5,784 nucleotides of DNA from Halieaceae bacterium UBA6060 (lineage in GTDB: Bacteria > Pseudomonadota > Gammaproteobacteria > Pseudomonadales > Halieaceae): positions 1-5,784 of the forward strand of contig DIYG01000037.1 of the NCBI GenBank assembly GCA_002428935.1. The letters are read 5' to 3'. Below the pieces are notes generated by a model, which was not told the DNA's origin, ran no database searches, and saw only the letters and a program-made list of their open reading frames with translations. Of this stretch, positions 4,610-5,784 are shown piece after piece (position 1 is the first letter of the stretch; every line of letters starts with the position of its first letter). The position numbers and the translations under genes were made by a program.

Positions 4610-5784
4610 GAATCCCGGCAGGGTCGAACACGCGCTTGATCTGCGCCATCAAGGCAATCTCCGCTGGATCTCGCGTATAAGTCAGATAAGGCTTTTTCAA
4701 CAGGCCCACACCGTGCTCCGCGGAGATGCTCCCTTCGTGCCGCTGAACTATTTCAAACACCCCCTGACTAACCGTGCCGCAGCGGGTCTGAAACTCCTCC
4801 ATGGACAGGGCGTCGGGCTTGAGGATGTTCAAATGCACATTGCCATCCCCAATGTGACCAAACCAGATGATTTCAAAATCCGGGTAAGCGCCGTTGACCA
4901 TGGCTTCGACTTCGCTGAGCAGCGCTGGAACCCGAGACACGGTTGAAGAAATGTCGTTTTTATAAGGTGTCCAACGGGAAATCGTTTCAGAGATGTCCTC
5001 TCGTAAACGCCACAGGGCCTCTGCCTGCGCAAGACTCTGACTTAGGACGCCATCTTCAACCCAGCCCGCCTCCACACACTGTTCAAAACAGCTCATGGCA
5101 GCGACCTCGGCCCTCTCATCCGGTCGTGCAAACTCCAACAAGGCGTAATAGGCGCTGTCCGTCTCAAACGGCCGGGCCAGGCCGCAGTGCTCAACCACCT
5201 TATTCAAGGCCGCATCTGAGAAAAACTCAAAGGCCTCCAGATCCACACAGTCCCGGAAGGCATTCAATACTTCCATGATGGCCGGCATGTCCGGTGTTCC
5301 CAGCACCATCACGGCGCGCTCCGTGGGTGGCGCCTGAAGACGCAAGGTAGCCTCGACGATGATCGCCAGGGTGCCCTCAGAGCCGATCATCAAGTGCCGC
5401 AGGTCATAACCAGCGTTGTTTTTGATCAGGCCGCGGTTAAGATCTAGGAGCTCCCCAGTGCCCGTGACAACTTTTAGGCCAGCGACCCTGTCGCGGGTCA
5501 TGCCGTAGCGGATAACCTTTATACCGCCGGCGTTGGTGGCGATATTGCCACCCAACTGGCTGGAGCCACTGGAAGCAAAATCCACCGGGTAAAAAAGCCC
5601 CTGGTCTTCGGCAAACTGTTGTAACCGCGCCGTGACCACGCCAGCACCACAGCGCACCGTTCGGTCCGTGGCGTTGAAATCGCTGATTTGATTGAGCCGG
5701 TCCAGGGCCAACACCACCTCGCCCTGGGTGGCCACGGCTCCCGCGGACAAGCCGCTGCGCCCACCGGAGGGCACCAACCCAATT
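4581..5784 (-). CDS. FAD-linked dehydrogenase, probable D-2-hydroxyglutarate dehydrogenase (N-terminus beyond the window)
   Basis: 400 residues are visible up to the stop at 4581; roughly 60-70 N-terminal residues lie beyond the right edge. FAD-binding type-4 (VAO/PCMH) motifs: GLVPSGGRSGLSAGA (residues 2-16 of the fragment), GNIATNAGG (79-87), YGMTRDRVAGLKVVTG (93-108) and AGYDLRHLMIGSEGTL (124-139). The C-terminal oxidase domain has LREDISETI (260-268), PYKNDIS (273-279), the metal-binding GHIGDGNVHLN (310-320), SAEHGVG (354-360) and FDPAGILNPGK (386-396). The family oxidises D-2-hydroxyacids; the VDFASSGSSQLGGN and PYKNDIS stretches resemble Pseudomonas D-2-hydroxyglutarate dehydrogenase, which returns D-2-hydroxyglutarate to 2-oxoglutarate via electron-transfer flavoprotein and so supports SerA in serine synthesis. 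In Pseudomonas this gene lies near rpiA, ilvA and serA. A GlcD-like or D-lactate dehydrogenase cannot be excluded. The codon at 5777 is an internal TTG (Leu), not a start. The usual TGLSGGA loop reads SGLSAGA here. Confidence 0.9.
   Translation of the reverse strand, partial: IGLVPSGGRSGLSAGAVATQGEVVLALDRLNQISDFNATDRTVRCGAGVVTARLQQFAEDQGLFYPVDFASSGSSQLGGNIATNAGGIKVIRYGMTRDRVAGLKVVTGTGELLDLNRGLIKNNAGYDLRHLMIGSEGTLAIIVEATLRLQAPPTERAVMVLGTPDMPAIMEVLNAFRDCVDLEAFEFFSDAALNKVVEHCGLARPFETDSAYYALLEFARPDERAEVAAMSCFEQCVEAGWVEDGVLSQSLAQAEALWRLREDISETISRWTPYKNDISSTVSRVPALLSEVEAMVNGAYPDFEIIWFGHIGDGNVHLNILKPDALSMEEFQTRCGTVSQGVFEIVQRHEGSISAEHGVGLLKKPYLTYTRDPAEIALMAQIKRVFDPAGILNPGKMLDA

Noticed and set aside
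4943..5278. 111-codon plus-strand frame inside the flavoprotein gene
   Set aside because: It is antisense to a region encoding the conserved body of the dehydrogenase and is Pro/Arg/Ser-rich, typical of a shadow frame.

Overview
This window looks like a housekeeping chromosome segment from a marine-type gammaproteobacterium. The gene order ygfB / ZapB-like / zapA / 6S RNA / ygfA is typical of gammaproteobacteria. The ilvA-rpiA neighbourhood with a D-2-hydroxyglutarate dehydrogenase-type flavoprotein resembles Pseudomonadales and the old Cellvibrionales/Halieaceae groups. The exact genus cannot be read from the sequence. There is no sign of mobile elements, phage, CRISPR or obvious horizontal transfer.

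Layout. Positions 1-353 (minus strand) hold the N-terminal part of a YgfB/UPF0149 protein. A divergent intergenic region carries a strong sigma70-type promoter (TTGACC, 17 bp, TATAGT) reading right into a two-gene cell-division operon: a small ZapB-like coiled-coil protein (448-657) and ZapA (654-1001), overlapping by 4 nt. Directly after them is a well-formed 6S RNA (about 1036-1215), followed by a repeat-containing spacer and then ygfA (5-formyltetrahydrofolate cyclo-ligase, 1359-1934). Convergent to ygfA is a minus-strand small ORF (1976-2122, 48 aa) for a probable single-pass membrane protein. It lies 99 nt downstream of ilvA (threonine deaminase with two ACT-like domains, 2222-3775, minus). 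ilvA is divergent from rpiA (ribose-5-phosphate isomerase A, 3920-4609, plus). rpiA overlaps the 3' end of a convergent FAD-linked dehydrogenase (4581-5784, minus, N-terminus beyond the window), best read as D-2-hydroxyglutarate dehydrogenase.

How the genes fit together. ZapA and the ZapB-like protein are Z-ring accessory factors. 6S RNA down-tunes sigma70 RNA polymerase in stationary phase and is typically co-transcribed with ygfA, a folate-recycling enzyme. IlvA starts isoleucine synthesis, RpiA feeds the pentose phosphate pathway, and the flavoprotein probably removes D-2-hydroxyglutarate made as a side product of serine synthesis by SerA. On that reading serA may lie just beyond the right edge.

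No novel multi-gene system was found. The items most worth a second look are the 48-aa membrane ORF, the predicted pRNA start in the 6S RNA, the 19-bp-period tandem repeat touching the ygfA start, and a pair of repeats one helical turn apart beside the zapBA promoter.
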